DNA of 64,000 nucleotides from Arthrobacter ruber. Lineage in GTDB: Bacteria; Actinomycetota; Actinomycetes; Actinomycetales; Micrococcaceae. Of this stretch, positions 25,910-35,047 are shown in pieces (position 1 is the first letter of the stretch; each line of letters opens with the position of its first letter). The stretch spans positions 160,579 through 224,578 of the forward strand of contig NZ_PPTH01000012.1 of assembly GCF_002954225.1 (NCBI RefSeq), given 5' to 3'. Below the pieces are notes generated by a model. It was given only the letters and a program-made list of their open reading frames with translations, did not search any database and was not told where the DNA came from. A program made the position numbers and the translations under genes.

Positions 25910-27346
25910 TCACCATTCCTTGGTGCTGGTGGCTCCGGAGTGAGGGTCGTCGCCTGAATCGTTTGTCGAACGAGGAGTGGAGCCAGTGGCGGGATGAGGG
26001 TCGGGTGGCGCGTCCTTTAGCGCGTCCTGCCGTGAGGCAACAGGGGTCCGTTCTTCCAGTAGGGAGGAGTGGGCGTGGGCCTCGTCGTACTCCTTCACGT
26101 GATCTCCCGCGGGGCGCTGAGCATCCGCGCCGTCCACGTTGTCCGGGCTATCCGCTGTATCGCGAGGATCGGGGGTGTTGCTGGGTCCGTGGCCTTGCTC
26201 GTCCATGAGGGTGTGGGCTTCGGCTCGAATGATCTGGTGATCGGTGATGTCCTCGTCTCGCTCAGCGTTCCACGCTTTGATGCCTGCCCAGGCGACGGCG
26301 GTGAGGGGGACGGAGAGAACAGCGCCGATGATGCCGGCGAGGACGGTACCTGCGGTGAGCGCGACCAGGATGACCAGAGGGTGGACGTTGAGGGTGTGGC
26401 CCATGACGACGGGCTGCAGGAAGTTCCCCTCGAGCTGATTGACGAGGACGACGACACCTAGGACGATCAGGGCGGTCACGGGTCCGTTGGTGACCAGGGC
26501 GACGACGGTGGCGAGGGCTCCGGCCAGTGTCGCGCCGACCAGCGGGATGAACGCTCCGATGAATACGATCGCAGCCAGCGGCAGGGCTAGCGGTACTCCG
26601 AGGATGACCAGGGCGAGGCCGATGAAGAATGCGTCGACAGCTGCGACGATCGCTGTTCCGCGGACGTACCCGCCGAGCACCGCTACGCTCTGGTCTCCGA
26701 CTTTCCGCGCCTTGACCAGGCGGGTTCCCTTGAAGGCCCGAAGGACGAACGCCCAGATCTTCTCGCCGTCCTTGAGGAAGAAGAACAGGATGACCACCAG
26801 CAGCAGCAACCCGGTGATGAAATTCGTGGCCGCACTGAGCCCGGCCAGCGCGGTGGTGCCGGCGGTGCTGCTGGTGACGAAATCTGCGGCAGCTTCCCGG
26901 AGGGCGTTCAGTTGCCCGTCATTCACGGGGATGGGCCCGTCCTGCACGAAATCGATGAGCTGGTTCACGCCCTGTCCGGCGCTGCTGACGAGGGTGTCGG
27001 TCTGTCCGATGACGGCGAACACGACCCCTGTCAGGAAGCCACCGATGAGCGAGAGCAGAAGGGCGAAGGACACCCCTGTCGCCAGGGAACTCGACCAACC
27101 CTTACGCCGCAGCCAGGACACGAAGGGTCCTATCGCCGACGCCAGGATCAGCGCCAGCAGCAGCGGGATGACGACCAGGCGGACCTGGACCAGGGCGTAG
27201 ACCACCACGGTGAACAGGGCCAGCAGGACGAGCACCTGGATCGCCTTGTGAGCTGCGCGCCCCAGCGGACCTCCCCAGGGGTCCGCCATGGTGGGTGGAC
27301 GGACGATCGCTTGTCGTGGAGCTGGTTGCGAAGTGGTAGAGCTCAT
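25910..27346 (-). CDS. AI-2E-family transporter, 478 aa
   Basis: Eight or so helices with the family features: paired N-terminal helices (LVLLALFTVVVYALVQV), a long amphipathic stretch, then VFIGAFIPLVGATLAGAL and NQLEGNFLQPVVMGHTLNVH, which is the family's most conserved region. The last ~120 residues are hydrophilic, rich in Asp, Pro and Thr, and probably cytoplasmic. The family is named for autoinducer export, but substrates vary. It stands alone, convergent with the lipoprotein. Confidence 0.9.
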   Translation of the reverse strand: MSSTTSQPAPRQAIVRPPTMADPWGGPLGRAAHKAIQVLVLLALFTVVVYALVQVRLVVIPLLLALILASAIGPFVSWLRRKGWSSSLATGVSFALLLSLIGGFLTGVVFAVIGQTDTLVSSAGQGVNQLIDFVQDGPIPVNDGQLNALREAAADFVTSSTAGTTALAGLSAATNFITGLLLLVVILFFFLKDGEKIWAFVLRAFKGTRLVKARKVGDQSVAVLGGYVRGTAIVAAVDAFFIGLALVILGVPLALPLAAIVFIGAFIPLVGATLAGALATVVALVTNGPVTALIVLGVVVLVNQLEGNFLQPVVMGHTLNVHPLVILVALTAGTVLAGIIGAVLSVPLTAVAWAGIKAWNAERDEDITDHQIIRAEAHTLMDEQGHGPSNTPDPRDTADSPDNVDGADAQRPAGDHVKEYDEAHAHSSLLEERTPVASRQDALKDAPPDPHPATGSTPRSTNDSGDDPHSGATSTKEW

Positions 27347-27754
27347 GAGCAGTGGCCTTTCGGTCCGGTCCGGGTCGGTGCTGAGCTGCGTGAATGACGC
27401 TGCTCATTCAAGGCCAAAACGATACTGTCGGGGGCGAGAGTCAGAAGTGGCAATCGTCGTCAAGATGTGTCGCCGGCAGGAGTGCGTGCACCAACGACTC
27501 GCCGTTTCCGACAGCTTTGGCTCGAGCTTGACGGAGACCTCTAGTAGGCAGGCGACAGGATGAAGGTAGTGTTCACGAATCCCGCTACCCTGATCTGTCG
27601 GAAAGCTAGCCGCTGGGGTCGGAAAGATCGAGGAGAAAGTATCTCGAGGACATCGACGTCAGCGCTTCAGCCGCGTATGTGCAACAGGAAGGCTTGCGGG
27701 TCGCGGTCGCCGGGTGCTTCTGGTGCTGGTGACAGGACGCGGGTCTCCTGGTCG
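27347..27754. other. Gene-free stretch
   Basis: About 400 bp between two leftward genes. Several short frames are open on the minus strand, one ending SRYFLLDLSDPSG, but none has a coherent start. I see no hairpin or repeat of note. Confidence 0.5.
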
Positions 27755-28099
27755 TCAGGGGAGAACGAGGGCGAGGGCGAGGACTGTGGCACCGAGGCCG
27801 AGCAGGAAGGTCCCTGCCGCGAGCAGCAGGAGTGGCCATGCACCGAACGGGGTGTGAGGCCGCGATACATGATGGTGGTAGAACGCGCGGTAGCGCCATT
27901 CGGAGGTGGCCCAGATCAGTGCCGCGCACAGGACGCCGACGAAACCTGTAACCGACCAGGAGGGGTTGCCGAGTAGTTCTGGCAGCAACCTGAAGGCGAC
28001 AAGAGATCCTAGAGCAACGGACAGCGCAGTGCGCCTCCAGGCCAACGCTGTTCGTTCGGGCTGCAGGCCGACGTCGAACAGCTCCCGGTCACCGCTCAC
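27755..28099 (-). CDS. DUF202-family membrane protein
   Basis: 114 residues starting at GTG 28097-28099, which overlaps the stop of the preceding DUF202 gene (GTGA). LQPERTALAWRRTALSV is the family hallmark, followed by three helices. Adjacent DUF202 pairs are common in actinobacteria; their role is unknown. Confidence 0.85.
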   Translation of the reverse strand: MSGDRELFDVGLQPERTALAWRRTALSVALGSLVAFRLLPELLGNPSWSVTGFVGVLCAALIWATSEWRYRAFYHHHVSRPHTPFGAWPLLLLAAGTFLLGLGATVLALALVLP

Positions 28100-28458
28100 G
28101 CAAGCACGATGCCGAGGATGACACAGATACCGGCGGCGCAGACGAGGACGGCGATGACCAGCCCCGAGATCGAGCTCGGGAGGGAACGCTGATGCCGCAG
28201 CGACCGCTCCGTACTGAGCCAGCCGAACCACGCCTGAACGGGCGCCAGGACCCCTGCCCCGATGAGCAGGAAGGACGCCGTCAGGCGGAACCCGGGATGC
28301 AGGCTCAGCCCGAAGACTTCAAGAGCCACACCTCCGGCGATCAACGCCAACGCGGTGCGGATCCAGGCGAGGAATGTGCGCTCGTTGGCCAATGTGAATC
28401 GCGGATCCGGATCCTCACCGGCGCGGAACAGGTTCTTCGGGAACCGTTGATCGGTCAT
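28096..28458 (-). CDS. DUF202-family membrane protein (YidH-like)
   Basis: 120 residues. FTLANERTFLAWIRTALALI is the DUF202 signature, followed by three helices (the last VIAVLVCAAGICVILGIVLA). First gene of a two-gene operon, with its stop coupled to the second member. Confidence 0.9.
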   Translation of the reverse strand: MTDQRFPKNLFRAGEDPDPRFTLANERTFLAWIRTALALIAGGVALEVFGLSLHPGFRLTASFLLIGAGVLAPVQAWFGWLSTERSLRHQRSLPSSISGLVIAVLVCAAGICVILGIVLA

Positions 28459-28766
28459 GCGTGTACCTCCAGACAGGCGATCATGACGCCCTTACCCTCG
28501 CAGCCATGGCAAGCACAGAAGCCGCACATAACCCTCGACCAACTCTCAGGTGGCCCTCACGCGGACTTCTTCAAGGAGGACCAGCGGTGACGTTATCAGT
28601 GACCGAGGTCACCGGCGTTGCAGCGACAGGATCGTCTTTCACGTCGTGTCGCTCATTCGCCTCTCGTGTTCGCTCGTTAGCGTAGTGGTACGAGGTGCTG
28701 ATGGTGCCTGCGCCGTGGTGGCCGTCTGGGGAGGTCGCCAACCGAGTTCATTGCCGAGGTTTCACC
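28459..28766. other. Gene-free stretch between divergent genes
   Basis: About 300 bp. Short frames such as one ending GGPHADFFKEDQR are open but lack a start or a partner. Promoters for both neighbours should lie here; none is clear enough to call. Confidence 0.45.
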
Positions 28767-29951
28767 ATGCACAATCCACCGAGCCCCTTCTCCTGCCCGG
28801 CATCGTCGTCGCTTCCGGTACCGACGCCGCGAGTGCTGATCGTGTCCACGGGACGTGATCGAGGGGCCCTCGCCGCGGCCCGAGCTTTCAAGAGGGCTGG
28901 CTGGTACGTGGGCGTAGGAACTCCTGATGGCGGCGGTGTCCTTGGTTCCTCGAGCTCGTGCGATGTGACCTACCGTGTTCCACGGCCTCGCAATGACGGA
29001 ATGCCTTTCGTCGAGGGGGTCCGTCGCGCTGCGGGCTCGGGCGGCTTCGACCTTGTGTTCGGTGGTGGAGATGACTGGATGGCGGCCCTGGCCGCGTACC
29101 GCACGCAGATCCCCGTTCCCGTAGCCCATCCAGACTATGACGTCGTCGAAACAGTCCTGGACAAGGTCAGGCTTGCACAGTTCGCCGAGAAGGCCGGACT
29201 GGCGTCTCCGCACACGGAGCTGGCGACCGATCAAGCGTTGGCTGCATGGTCGGGGCCGCTGGTGATCAAGTGCAAGGAGCACTGGGCGCCGAATCAGACC
29301 CATCCCTTGCGCATCGAAGCCAAGCTCTTCGCCAACGTTGCTACCGCCCGCCCGCAGGTCCTCCGAATCCGGGCAGCCGGAGCAGAGCCGATCCTGCAGC
29401 GACCCGTCAATGGCAGCCTCGGGGCACTGATCGGGGTCTTCCACGACGGTCGGTTGCATGGGCGGACACAGCAGGTTTCGACCCGCCTATGGCCGACCCC
29501 GAACGGGGCATCGGCCCGCGCCTACACGGTGCCCGTGAACGAGGACCTGGTTACGAAGGTCGAATCGATGCTCCTGGAACTGGGGTGGCACGGCCTGGTG
29601 GAACTGCAGTTCCTCACCGGCGATGACGGTGTGCCCCACCTGATCGATTTCAACGGGCGTTTCTTCGGGTCTCTCGCCCTCGCCGAATCGGCACGTCCCG
29701 GACTCGTTGCAGCCTGGGCCGAGTCCGTTCTGGGATCGAAGAGCCCCGATCTGGGAGACGCGCGTATCGGCGCCCGGTACTCCTGGGTCGCCGGGGATCT
29801 GCGACGCGCACGGATAGAACGACGCGGCGGTCTCCTCCGGGACCTCGTCGACACCCTGCAATGGTCTGCCCGCGCCCGCCACAGTATCTGGGACCCGCAG
29901 GACATCCGCCCCTCGGTGGTGCTGACGCTGGGGCGCTTCCGCCGGTCCTAG
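28767..29951 (+). CDS. ATP-grasp ligase-like protein, 394 aa
   Basis: Starts at ATG 28767, with GAGG eight bases upstream; the frame is open earlier. A pre-ATP-grasp domain (VLIVSTGRDRGALAAARAF, FDLVFGGGDDWMAALA) is followed by DYDVVETVLDKVRLAQFAEK, the ATP-binding strand PLVIKCKEHWAP and the metal-binding end HGLVELQFLTGD with LIDFNGRFFGS. The family joins a carboxylate to an amine or similar, using ATP. It faces a MurJ-like flippase gene, suggesting cell-envelope or exopolymer modification. Confidence 0.85.
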   Translation: MHNPPSPFSCPASSSLPVPTPRVLIVSTGRDRGALAAARAFKRAGWYVGVGTPDGGGVLGSSSSCDVTYRVPRPRNDGMPFVEGVRRAAGSGGFDLVFGGGDDWMAALAAYRTQIPVPVAHPDYDVVETVLDKVRLAQFAEKAGLASPHTELATDQALAAWSGPLVIKCKEHWAPNQTHPLRIEAKLFANVATARPQVLRIRAAGAEPILQRPVNGSLGALIGVFHDGRLHGRTQQVSTRLWPTPNGASARAYTVPVNEDLVTKVESMLLELGWHGLVELQFLTGDDGVPHLIDFNGRFFGSLALAESARPGLVAAWAESVLGSKSPDLGDARIGARYSWVAGDLRRARIERRGGLLRDLVDTLQWSARARHSIWDPQDIRPSVVLTLGRFRRS

Positions 29952-30074
29952 CTCCTGGCTTCTGTGGTCCGATCTCATCGGAACCTGACACAGTCAGCGT
30001 GCCCCCTGTTGCGGGGCGATCGCCCTTCCCGATCTGGTTGTGCGGAGGTTCGGAGAAGCGCGGATGGGTCGCTC

Positions 30075-31598
30075 TCAGGCTCGACGTCGCCGGGCGGCCT
30101 TGAGCATGTCCAACGGTACGCGGCGTTCCGGGGCCCGCATCAGCACCAGACCAGCGACGTAGGCAGCGAGGACGACGAGTCCGGTCAGTCCGCCCTGCAG
30201 CAGTGCTGGTGTTCCTTCGCTGAGACGCAGGGCGGTGAGGCCGGCGACGACGGCGACGATACTGATCGCCGTGCTTCGTCCTATCAGCCTCATTCCCTCC
30301 CCCACAGCCAGTGCCTGATGCCGGCGCGCCAACAGCCATCCGTTGGCGATCGCTGCGAAACCCAATGAGGCGCTGGTCGCCAGCGCGATGCCGGCCACTC
30401 CCATCACGGGCGCGAGGGAGATATCGCCGGCGACGTTGATGACCATCGCGATCAGGGACACGACCACCGGCGCTTTGGAATCCCCCAGCGCATAGGAGGT
30501 GCTGACCATGACTTGCCTCACGCCCATCGCCACCAGGGCAGGCGCGTACCAGAGGACCGCTACGGCGGTCGCCCGGGCGTCCTCGACGGTGAACTCTCCA
30601 CGACCGTACGCGACGAAGGAGAGTGGGAACGCCGCCACCATCAGGACAAGCGTCAACGGCACCAGGATCGTGACCGTGACCGACAGGCCCCGGTTCACCA
30701 GCCGCCTGATCTCCGGGAGGTTGCCGGCCGCTGCCCCGAGCGCCGGGTACAGCGGAACAAGGAGGGATGCGATCAGCAAGGTCTCCGGCAGGTTCACCAG
30801 GCGCCACCCGTAGGACAGGGCAGTGATCGCGCCGTCGCCCAGTGTGGAGCCGACAGCCCGGTCGACGAGCGAGTTCACATTGCTGATCGCACTGCCGACG
30901 AGCAGCGGTGGCATGAGCCGAGCGATCTCACCGAAGCCTCGATCCCGCACGTCCCAGCGCGGTCGCACCCGCAGACCCAGCGACCGGAGGGGGGGAAGCT
31001 GCAGGAGCAACCTGGCCGCGGATCCGATGACGAAACCGACGGCGAGGGCCTCGATGCCGAAGCGGGGGCCGAACAGGCCTGCAGCACCGATCATGATGAT
31101 GTTGAACGGGACACCCTGCAGGGAGGACCAGACAACTTTTCCATGAGCCTGCGCGACGGCGGCAAGGAGATCCGTGCCCGCGATCAGGACGGTGGCGAGC
31201 AGCACGATACGGGTCAACAGGACGGCGAGATCGGCCTGCTCGCCCTCGAACCCGGGCGCGAGGAGGGCTGTCACCGGACCCGCGCACATCCCCACCACGA
31301 TGGCACCCAGACCGAGAACCACCATGGTGACGGTGATGGCAGTGTCGAAACTTCGATGACTCGCGCAGGTTGATCCTTCAGCCGCGACTTCGCGCGCGAT
31401 CACGGGAGTGACCGAGCGTGCCATCGCATACGCCACCAGACCCAGAACCACGTTCATCAGGCCCTGCGCCACCAGATAGGCATCCAGTGATGGGCCGGCT
31501 CCGTATACGGCTGCTATCACCACGTCCCGGACGAAACCGAAGATTGTGGAGACCGCCGTCAGCGCCGTCACGACGACGGCAGCACGGGAGACACTCAC
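30075..31598 (-). CDS. MurJ/MviN-like flippase, 507 aa
   Basis: Twelve to fourteen helices. The MurJ start motif is present (STIFGFVRDVVIAAVYGAG then DAYLVAQGLMNVV), and so are later features NVNSLVDRAVGSTLGDGAI and VAYGRGEF. The family flips lipid-linked sugars across the membrane. Actinobacterial MurJ proteins of the dcw/chromosome-end locus are usually much longer with extra C-terminal domains. This shorter one next to an ATP-grasp gene is therefore probably a paralogue for an exopolymer. No glycosyltransferase is adjacent. Confidence 0.88.
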   Translation of the reverse strand: MSVSRAAVVVTALTAVSTIFGFVRDVVIAAVYGAGPSLDAYLVAQGLMNVVLGLVAYAMARSVTPVIAREVAAEGSTCASHRSFDTAITVTMVVLGLGAIVVGMCAGPVTALLAPGFEGEQADLAVLLTRIVLLATVLIAGTDLLAAVAQAHGKVVWSSLQGVPFNIIMIGAAGLFGPRFGIEALAVGFVIGSAARLLLQLPPLRSLGLRVRPRWDVRDRGFGEIARLMPPLLVGSAISNVNSLVDRAVGSTLGDGAITALSYGWRLVNLPETLLIASLLVPLYPALGAAAGNLPEIRRLVNRGLSVTVTILVPLTLVLMVAAFPLSFVAYGRGEFTVEDARATAVAVLWYAPALVAMGVRQVMVSTSYALGDSKAPVVVSLIAMVINVAGDISLAPVMGVAGIALATSASLGFAAIANGWLLARRHQALAVGEGMRLIGRSTAISIVAVVAGLTALRLSEGTPALLQGGLTGLVVLAAYVAGLVLMRAPERRVPLDMLKAARRRRA

Positions 31599-32030
31599 CT
31601 GTTTGCCTCCCGACCCGATGCCTTACCCAAACCTTCCCATTCAAGCACGAGCCCGAAAGGGCCGCTAATCAACTCGCCAGCAAGGGCTGGGCGAAGAAGT
31701 ACCGGGCAAGTGCGCCCGACCTGTTGACGAGGTGACGAAGGAGTGGCCTCGGTGGAGGACTTGGTATTCTCCTCCCTCCCGCGAATCTGATCCATCGTCG
31801 GATTCCATCCTGAACGACACCAACCACCCCGGCGTGAGGCTTGGTGGCTGGTCCTACCGTTTCTGACCGACTATCACCTGTTGTTACCGTTGAGTACACT
31901 CAAGCTTTGCTTTCCAGGACCTACGCCTGGCACGGTCTGACCGGACCGAGCAGTCACGGGCACTGCTCGATGGGGTTCCAGCATCAGGACAGACGCAAAC
32001 TACTATCGAAGTGAATCTGCGAGGTTTTCA
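31599..32030. other. 430-bp gap between divergent genes, with dyads
   Basis: No convincing gene. TTGAGT-AC-ACTCAA (31890-31903) is a six-base inverted repeat. CGAGCAGT-N7-ACTGCTCG (31947-31969) is an eight-base perfect hairpin about 60 bases before the GTG at 32031. The latter may lie in the leader of that gene. Confidence 0.4.
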
Positions 32031-32819
32031 GTGTCCAGAACTCCGCCGTCCCCCCACCTATCGGGCCCGCAAGAGGCACGGCATGCCAATGTGTCGGGCG
32101 AAGGCGGAGGATGGGAACAGATCCGCCTGATCAAGACCTTCCTGATCCTGCTCATACCGTGTGCGGTCCTGAGCTTCATCAGCGGCGCCCTTTACCTTGC
32201 CCTTGGAAGAACCAGCCCGGAAACCTTCGATGATGTTCACTTCTGGTTCTATTTCTTCGACGTAGGCCGAGAGATCAACATCCCCACCTGGTACAGCTCG
32301 ATCATGTGGGTGGTTGCCGGTCTCCTCGGCGGCTATTTTGCGCGCAAAGCAACTCGCTTCCGACTCTCGTGGGCCCTGTTCGCATTCATCTGCGTGTTGT
32401 TCTCCCTCGACGAGATGCTCGAGATGCACGAAAGACTCGATGTCATCGGGGCCGAGTTGAGCAAGCACATACCTCTCGACCTCCACTTCGTATGGGTGCT
32501 CCCCGGCTTGGTCATCGCAGCACTCTTCGTAGCCCTTCTCCTACGCATGGTGCTGTCCCTACCCGCTGGAGTGCGCAACGGACTGCTCCTCGCTGGCGTC
32601 ACCTTCGTCGGTGGAGGTATTGGAGTAGAGACACTTTCCGGACTGGCACTGGCCGACAGCGGATTCGAGTCAGCCTTTTTCGTTCTCACTCTGCTCGAGG
32701 AGACTCTGGAGATGAGCGCCATCGCCCTGTGCATAGCCTCGCTGATGCACTTCATCGAGTATCGGCCGAGCGAAGGTGGCACGACTTACCGCCTGACCAG
32801 CCGCTCCAAGCCGAGCTAG
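32031..32819 (+). CDS. Six-helix membrane protein, 262 aa
   Basis: GTG start with GAGG nine bases upstream. A soluble N-terminus of ~30 residues precedes helices at about 35-58, 85-105, 112-130, 150-172, 180-205 and 218-240. A conserved-looking acidic motif LFSLDEMLEMHERLD follows helix 3, and LLEETLEMSAIALC lies in the last helix. Family not recognised. The 3' end overlaps the convergent HAD gene by four bases. Confidence 0.75.
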   Translation: MSRTPPSPHLSGPQEARHANVSGEGGGWEQIRLIKTFLILLIPCAVLSFISGALYLALGRTSPETFDDVHFWFYFFDVGREINIPTWYSSIMWVVAGLLGGYFARKATRFRLSWALFAFICVLFSLDEMLEMHERLDVIGAELSKHIPLDLHFVWVLPGLVIAALFVALLLRMVLSLPAGVRNGLLLAGVTFVGGGIGVETLSGLALADSGFESAFFVLTLLEETLEMSAIALCIASLMHFIEYRPSEGGTTYRLTSRSKPS

Positions 32820-33505
32820 TAGCGGGGAGACACACTCACCAACCCCCACAGAGGTCGAAGCGAGCTTCCGCTCCGAACCGGCCGATGTGCTCGGTCAGGT
32901 GATGCTGCTGGCTGAGAACCACAACATCGATGTGGAGTCGGCCCTCCAGGACAGGTGGTCGGTATGGCTGCCGGACGACACCTGCAACAGTGACCAGCGG
33001 TTCGCATGCCGGCCTGATGCGCGGGCAGGATGTCGTTGTCCACGCGGTCCCCGACATACATGATCTCGCCAGGGTCGAGCTGTGCCGCCTGAATAATCTG
33101 GGCGAAGAGGGCTGCCGAGGGTTTCGCCGCGCCCCAGGCGGCTGAGGAATCGACGAAGCCCGCATCGAAGCCGAGCCCGCGGAGCTGGGTTTCGACGCCG
33201 CTTGGCTGGTTTCCGGCTATTCCAACGACGAGGCCGGCGTGTCTGGCCGCCCGCAGGCAATCCAGCGCGTCCGGGTACAGGTCAATGTGCTCGATCCGGG
33301 CAGGATCTGCTGGGCGCTCAACCCCGAGCATCTCCCACACCCGACGGTGGTCCTCGTCCCGCGCGATGAGGGCACCTAGCAGCCCCATCAACGCGAACGG
33401 TGTAACTCCCGCGCGTTCGGCCTGTATCGTCCAGGCGCGGGACTCATCGACCAGTGTCTCCCCGACGTCGAAGACCACCCCGCGGACTCCGGCTGGAATG
33501 CTCAT
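32816..33505 (-). CDS. HAD-family hydrolase, C-terminus abnormal
   Basis: 229 residues. Motif I is VVFDVGETLVDE, motif II is VVGIAGNQPSG, the Lys is in WGAAKPSAALF and motif IV is MYVGDRVDNDI. After GMRT (about residue 168) the protein becomes Cys-, Pro- and Arg-rich, unlike a HAD fold, which normally continues with a strand and helix. A neighbouring frame looks more normal (LEGRLHIDVVVLSQQ). A frameshift near 33000 is likely. The core catalytic motifs remain. Confidence 0.8.
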   Translation of the reverse strand: MSIPAGVRGVVFDVGETLVDESRAWTIQAERAGVTPFALMGLLGALIARDEDHRRVWEMLGVERPADPARIEHIDLYPDALDCLRAARHAGLVVGIAGNQPSGVETQLRGLGFDAGFVDSSAAWGAAKPSAALFAQIIQAAQLDPGEIMYVGDRVDNDILPAHQAGMRTAGHCCRCRPAAIPTTCPGGPTPHRCCGSQPAASPDRAHRPVRSGSSLRPLWGLVSVSPRY

Positions 33506-34026
33506 CGTTCCAACCTTCCCATCCCGTTATCCCGCGTCGTACGGAATTGCAGGTAGTAGCTGTCCTTGCCTAGGAACACACCGGGCCCACCCTCCCCTGT
33601 CTCCTGCATCCCCACGGAGCGAAGGATCTTCACGGATGCGATGTTCGCGGCGAGGGCTTCAGCCCAGACGCATTCCAGGGTCAGTTCCTTGAACCCGTAC
33701 GTAAGCGCGGCTTCTGCGGCTCGTCGGCCAAGCCCGGATCCCCAGTGGCGTGAAGGGCCGATCACGAACCCGAGCTCCCTCTCGCCCGGGTTAGAGCCAT
33801 GAAGATCCACGTACCCAACTAGCTCTCGGTCGGCGTCTTCGGCTGCCAACCGGACCAACCCATCAGGCGGCTCCTCAATGTGCCTCACCCAGAAATCATC
33901 CAGGGCTGCCGACGAGGTCACGGTCCATCCGGCGTGCCAGCAGAAAAGCTCATCCTGACCCCAGCCGGCTAGGGTCTTCGCATCCTGGTGCTGCAGGGGT
34001 CTCAGACGCAACGCCGTCGGGTGCAT
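33502..34026 (-). CDS. GNAT-family N-acetyltransferase
   Basis: 174 residues from the ATG at 34024-34026, directly after a run of Gs. The opening ALRLRPLQHQDAKTLAGW, the acetyl-CoA loop HWGSGLGRRAAEAAL and VWAEALAANIASVKILRSVG fit a RimJ-like enzyme. Its stop overlaps the HAD start (ATGA), so the two are coupled. It diverges from another GNAT gene 62 bases away. Confidence 0.86.
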   Translation of the reverse strand: MHPTALRLRPLQHQDAKTLAGWGQDELFCWHAGWTVTSSAALDDFWVRHIEEPPDGLVRLAAEDADRELVGYVDLHGSNPGERELGFVIGPSRHWGSGLGRRAAEAALTYGFKELTLECVWAEALAANIASVKILRSVGMQETGEGGPGVFLGKDSYYLQFRTTRDNGMGRLER

Positions 34027-34088
34027 GCCCCCCCAACCTACCGGCCCGCCCATCAATGCTGGTGGTGCCAAGCTGGCAGACTCGGAGG

Positions 34089-34646
34089 ATGAATCTGCCC
34101 GAACTCACCGACCTGTGGCCTGCCATCGACCCGGCCTTCGGGAACGTCACGCTGCGGGCGTTCCGCCCGGAGGACGCCCCCATGGCCATGGAACTCTCCC
34201 GGGATCCCTACGTCCCCGCGATGGGGACTCTTCCCCTCAACGCGGCAGATGACCAGGCACAGCAATGGATCCATCGTCAGCAGACACGGCACACAGCCGG
34301 CACGGGATTCTCCTTCGCGATCGTCGACCACACGGAAGGGCGCTGCGCAGGATTCACCGGCCTGTGGGTGCGCGAGCTGCCGGCCGGCCGCGCGACGATC
34401 GGCTATGGAATCGCCCCGTCCTGCCGGGGCCGACATCTTGCAGCCGATGCGTTGCGCGCTGTCACCTCCTTCGCCTGGACGATCCCCGGACTGCATCGGA
34501 CAGAGCTCTACATAGAGCCCTGGAACACTGCCTCCATCAGGACAGCGGAGCGGGCCGGGTACCTCCGCGAGGGACTGCTCCGCTCCTACCAGGAGATCGC
34601 CGGCCGGCGACGTGACATGCTGTTGTACTCCGCCGTACGCAATTGA
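34089..34646 (+). CDS. GNAT-family N-acetyltransferase
   Basis: 185 residues from ATG 34089 (GGAGG lies immediately before it, an unusually short spacing). NVTLRAFRPEDAPMAMELS, CRGRHLAADALRAVTSFAW, and YIEPWNTASIRTAERAGYL are the RimJ/RimL features. Substrate unknown. It shares a short divergent control region with the GNAT gene at 33502. Confidence 0.87.
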   Translation: MNLPELTDLWPAIDPAFGNVTLRAFRPEDAPMAMELSRDPYVPAMGTLPLNAADDQAQQWIHRQQTRHTAGTGFSFAIVDHTEGRCAGFTGLWVRELPAGRATIGYGIAPSCRGRHLAADALRAVTSFAWTIPGLHRTELYIEPWNTASIRTAERAGYLREGLLRSYQEIAGRRRDMLLYSAVRN

Positions 34647-34685
34647 AACCGCCAGGTCAGCAGGCGCAAACCGTAGTCTGGCCCG

Positions 34686-34873
34686 ATGACTGACCGATAC
34701 AGTGCCGGCATCACCATCGAGGCGCTGTAAGACAACACCTGGCTGATGAGCCCGGCATGGACATACACCGGTACATAGCCGGCAGGTCCGCTGTGCTGCA
34801 GGACATCCTTGCCGTCTCAGACCTCACCGCGGAGGAGAAGCAACAGATTCACGACCTGAACAGCCGCCAGTAG
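34686..34873 (+). pseudogene. Small unknown protein broken by a one-base frameshift
   Basis: ATG 34686 reads MTDRYSAGITIEAL, then TAA. One frame over, from about 34731, the sequence reads RQHLADEPGMDIHRYIAGRS and ends EEKQQIHDLNSRQ at the TAG at 34871-34873. Restoring one base near 34728-34733 gives a single ~63-residue helical protein with no gap. An ATG at 34757 could still express the last 38 residues. Family not recognised. The rest of the 400-bp gap (34647-35047) shows nothing. Confidence 0.55.
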
Positions 34874-35047
34874 TCATCGACGCCCCTCGATCACGTTCTG
34901 AAGTGCCTGCTACCAAAGGCGGAACCCGCCGACATCCCTCGAAAAGCCCGCCTGACTCGAAATAGCTCACAGTGTCGCCGACCGCTGACGGATGATCGGC
35001 CGCCTAGGCCCCCCATATCAGGAACTTCATCGTTGGTTCAGGGGTTC

